Source: CAWUIO01 sp963922455
GTDB taxonomy: Bacteria; Bacteroidota; Bacteroidia; Cytophagales; Microscillaceae
DNA: 7,659 nt
Direction: 5' to 3'
Assembly (NCBI GenBank): GCA_963922455.1
Contig: CAWUIO010000191.1
Location: 1-7,659 of the forward strand
Shown: one piece after another, positions 5,922-7,659 of the stretch
Position numbering within the stretch: position 1 is the stretch's first letter
How the letters are laid out: each line of letters begins with the position of its first letter
Program-made: the position numbers and the translations under genes
Notes under the pieces: model-generated
Database searches by the model: none
Told to the model about the DNA's origin: nothing
Seen by the model: only the letters and a program-made list of their open reading frames with translations

Positions 5922-6785
5922 TTGAAATCACTTCTAAGCCAGGTTCGCCAATTTTTAAGCAATACTTATCAAAAACCGGTAAGTCCCCAAGAAATATTGC
6001 GTATTGCCGTGGGGGTAGGGCTTTTTGTAAGCCTGTTTCTGATCGTTTTTCAACCATTTGGCTTTTCAAAGGTTCAATCTCCATTCAAATTTTGGTACAT
6101 CGGGGGCTTTGGTTTGGTGAGCTTCCTGGTAGTTAGCTCAACCGGTTTACTCTTGTATCCTTTTTTGTTTGGCAAACGATCGTTGATGCTTTGGGAAAGT
6201 ATACTCTGGGACAGTTTTACTCTTTTGATGGTAGCCATAGGAAATTATGGGTATATGCTGTTCCTCTTTGGGTTTCGTCAAGGGAGCATGTCATTTTTTG
6301 CGGTCATGTTGTTTTTTACGTTTTTAGTTGGTTTGTTTCCCATCACTTTTTTGGCCTTGTATCAGTACATTGATTACCTTAAAAATGATCAGAAGCTCTC
6401 ACCTGGGGAAGATACGCCGGTTTACCCAAGTACAATTTTATGCCTAAAATCAGGGCAAACTAAAGACTATTTTGAAATCCAGAGCGAAAAACTGTCCTAC
6501 TTGGAAGCCAGCGACAATTACGTAACACTTTACTATTGGGAAGAGGGCCAACTTCAGCAAAAATTGATGCGGATTACCTTGCAAAAGGCCCTGGACCAGT
6601 TACCAAGCCATGGCTTCTTTCAATGCCATCGATCTTTTGTAATCAACTTGCTTGGGGTAGCATCCCTGGAGGGAAATGCCCAAAAGATGCAGGTGCGTTT
6701 AAAAGGCCAGGATACACGCATTCCCGTATCTCGGAGGAGAATTGCGGAGCTAAAAAATGCTCTGGGGCCAATGGCCAATCCGTGA
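5922..6785 (+). CDS. Membrane-anchored LytTR-family transcriptional regulator
   Basis: A 287-residue regulator with an N-terminal four-helix membrane domain and a C-terminal LytTR DNA-binding domain. Helices lie near 26-48, 57-81, 95-117 and 123-148; the first ends in the FQPFGF motif often seen in these Bacteroidota proteins. The LytTR part (about 180-283) shows YLEASDNYVTLYY (193-205), FFQCHRSFVINL (232-243) and IPVSRRR (267-273). There is no receiver domain, so signal input presumably comes through the membrane region or an unseen partner. The start is TTG at 5922: the frame is closed upstream by TAG 5895-5897, no ATG lies between, and the first in-frame ATG is after helix 2. The first 25 residues (KSLLSQVRQFLSNTY) look like the usual amphipathic N terminus. 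A perfect -7-like sequence, TATTTTTG (5917-5924), overlaps this start, leaving some doubt about it. It is followed after 129 bases by a membrane protein gene on the same strand. Targets are unknown. Confidence 0.9.
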   Translation: MKSLLSQVRQFLSNTYQKPVSPQEILRIAVGVGLFVSLFLIVFQPFGFSKVQSPFKFWYIGGFGLVSFLVVSSTGLLLYPFLFGKRSLMLWESILWDSFTLLMVAIGNYGYMLFLFGFRQGSMSFFAVMLFFTFLVGLFPITFLALYQYIDYLKNDQKLSPGEDTPVYPSTILCLKSGQTKDYFEIQSEKLSYLEASDNYVTLYYWEEGQLQQKLMRITLQKALDQLPSHGFFQCHRSFVINLLGVASLEGNAQKMQVRLKGQDTRIPVSRRRIAELKNALGPMANP

Positions 6786-6791
6786 CCTTTC

Positions 6792-6855
6792 GCCCCAAGG
6801 CCCTTCCCCTGGCCCCAAAAACCCAGCCCTTCCCTTCATTCTTTTGCCCCAAGGC
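6792..6855 (+). repeat. C-rich intergenic tract with a 10-base direct repeat
   Basis: GCCCCAAGGC occurs at 6792-6801 and again at 6846-6855, each preceded by a T-rich triplet or quadruplet. The DNA between is strongly pyrimidine-rich on the plus strand (CCCTTCCCCTGGCCCC and ACCCAGCCCTTCCC). It lies just after the LytTR stop and before the membrane protein gene. It does not form a convincing hairpin with a T tract. The two copies could be an operator pair or simple-sequence drift. Confidence 0.5.
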
Positions 6856-6914
6856 AACTCCCTAATTAGCTTGGAGTATCACAAAAAGAATGTATAACCC
6901 AATCACATTAATTC

Positions 6915-7607
6915 ATGCAAATAGTTTATAAAAGTCTTTTGGCGATCCATGTGATCTCCGGAACTATAAGTTTGATCTTATTTTGGATTCCGGCCATTGC
7001 CAAAAAGGGAAAGCGTTTACACAACCTGGTAGGGACATGGTATGTCTGGACAATGTCGCTTGTATTGATATCAGCCTTGTCTTTATGCCTGTATCATTTT
7101 TTTATTAGTGGCCAATACATCATGGGGCTGGTTTTGTCTTTTCTAAGCTTTTTGACCCTTAACCCGCTTTGGTCGGGGATGGATGCCCTCCGACAAAAAA
7201 AAGGCTTAAGCCCCAGCTCCCGAAGGATGCGTTTAGGATTGGATCTTCTCTTGATGTTTTTAGGCTTTATACTCCTGATCATAGGTGTGTATCATGCTAT
7301 CGTGTTGGTAATTATCTTCGGGGTGGTGGGTTCTCTTTCGGCGATTCCGGTTTACCAGGCAGTTAGCCGCAAGCAGGGTAAATTTAATTGGTACGATAAT
7401 CACCGAAGCCAGATGATCATAAGTGGCTCAGCGGCTTATACGGCTTTTTTTGCATTTGGGGCCCGAAGGTTTTTAGTAGGTTTACAGGGCACCCACTGGA
7501 TGATTATCCCTTGGGTGGCTCCAACGCTCTTGGCTTTAGCGGCGATCTACAGGATACGATATGTAGAAAAGAGGGCCAGGCAGAAGAAAGCAAGGAAAAA
7601 AGCCTAA
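6915..7607 (+). CDS. Multi-pass membrane protein, DUF2306-like
   Basis: A 230-residue integral membrane protein with about seven hydrophobic segments (near 5-27, 42-63, 66-83, 108-126, 128-148, 168-188 and 195-213) and a very basic tail (KRARQKKARKKA). The N-terminal pattern of an early helix with His12 in IHVISG, followed by GKRLHNLVGTWY with His36 before helix 2, resembles the DUF2306 family, whose function is not established to my knowledge. A third conserved-looking histidine lies in YDNHRSQ (His163). Spaced histidines in helices could bind haem or metal, but that is inference. The ATG at 6915 starts directly with the first helix. I see no Shine-Dalgarno sequence and no exact TAnnTTTG promoter in the 129 bases upstream, so cotranscription with the LytTR gene is possible but unproven. 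Confidence 0.75.
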   Translation: MQIVYKSLLAIHVISGTISLILFWIPAIAKKGKRLHNLVGTWYVWTMSLVLISALSLCLYHFFISGQYIMGLVLSFLSFLTLNPLWSGMDALRQKKGLSPSSRRMRLGLDLLLMFLGFILLIIGVYHAIVLVIIFGVVGSLSAIPVYQAVSRKQGKFNWYDNHRSQMIISGSAAYTAFFAFGARRFLVGLQGTHWMIIPWVAPTLLALAAIYRIRYVEKRARQKKARKKA

Positions 7608-7659
7608 GAAACTGTTTAAATTTAATTATATGGGCTGCAAAGGGCCATTTCGGGAACCT
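7608..7659. other. Short non-coding right end
   Basis: After the stop the sequence is AT-rich (GAAACTGTTTAAATTTAATT) and then GC-richer, with a weak GGGC/GCCC symmetry (7633-7636 and the GGGCC run nearby). No T-tract terminator or gene start is seen before the window ends. The AT-rich segment looks like a motif that might recur downstream of genes or at insertion-sequence ends, but I cannot test this from one copy. Confidence 0.3.

Noticed and set aside
7608..7659. Insertion-sequence end at the right edge
   Set aside because: Only an AT-rich motif is visible; there is no transposase, no matching inverted end and no target duplication within the window.

Overview
The window looks like chromosomal DNA from a free-living member of the Bacteroidota. 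Four things point there: a type IX secretion (T9SS) C-terminal sorting domain on a secreted propeller protein, a membrane-anchored LytTR regulator of the kind common in that phylum, promoter-like TAnnTTTG (-7) boxes ahead of several genes, and little sign of Shine-Dalgarno sequences. I cannot name a genus; a marine or aquatic Cytophagales- or Saprospirales-like lineage is a guess. No phage, transposase, CRISPR, tRNA or rRNA was seen.

Layout, left to right. Positions 1-767 (+) hold the C-terminal part of an endonuclease/exonuclease/phosphatase (EEP) family protein, broken by several frame changes. A strong 13-bp hairpin with A and T tracts (789-820) closes this gene and the convergent one beside it. 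Positions 847-2310 (-) encode an exported M20-family amidohydrolase (AbgB-like). A 363-base gap (2311-2673) holds that gene's candidate promoter and a GC-rich element built of inverted repeats. Positions 2674-3738 (-) encode a patatin-like phospholipase. A divergent intergenic region with a candidate -7 box in each direction leads to 3953-5701 (+), a secreted seven-bladed FG-GAP-type propeller protein with a T9SS tail. After a 220-base leader with a 15-bp hairpin come 5922-6785 (+), a four-TM LytTR transcriptional regulator starting at TTG, and 6915-7607 (+), a multi-TM DUF2306-like membrane protein.

The genes do not form an evident pathway. Transcription units appear short and mostly single-gene; the only plausible pair is the LytTR regulator with the downstream membrane protein (129-base gap). 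No new defence or mobile system is evident. The observations most worth following are the three-blade super-periodicity inside the propeller gene, the GC-rich palindromic element downstream of the phospholipase, the structured leader before the LytTR gene, and the cluster of frame breaks at the left edge, which may be sequence error.
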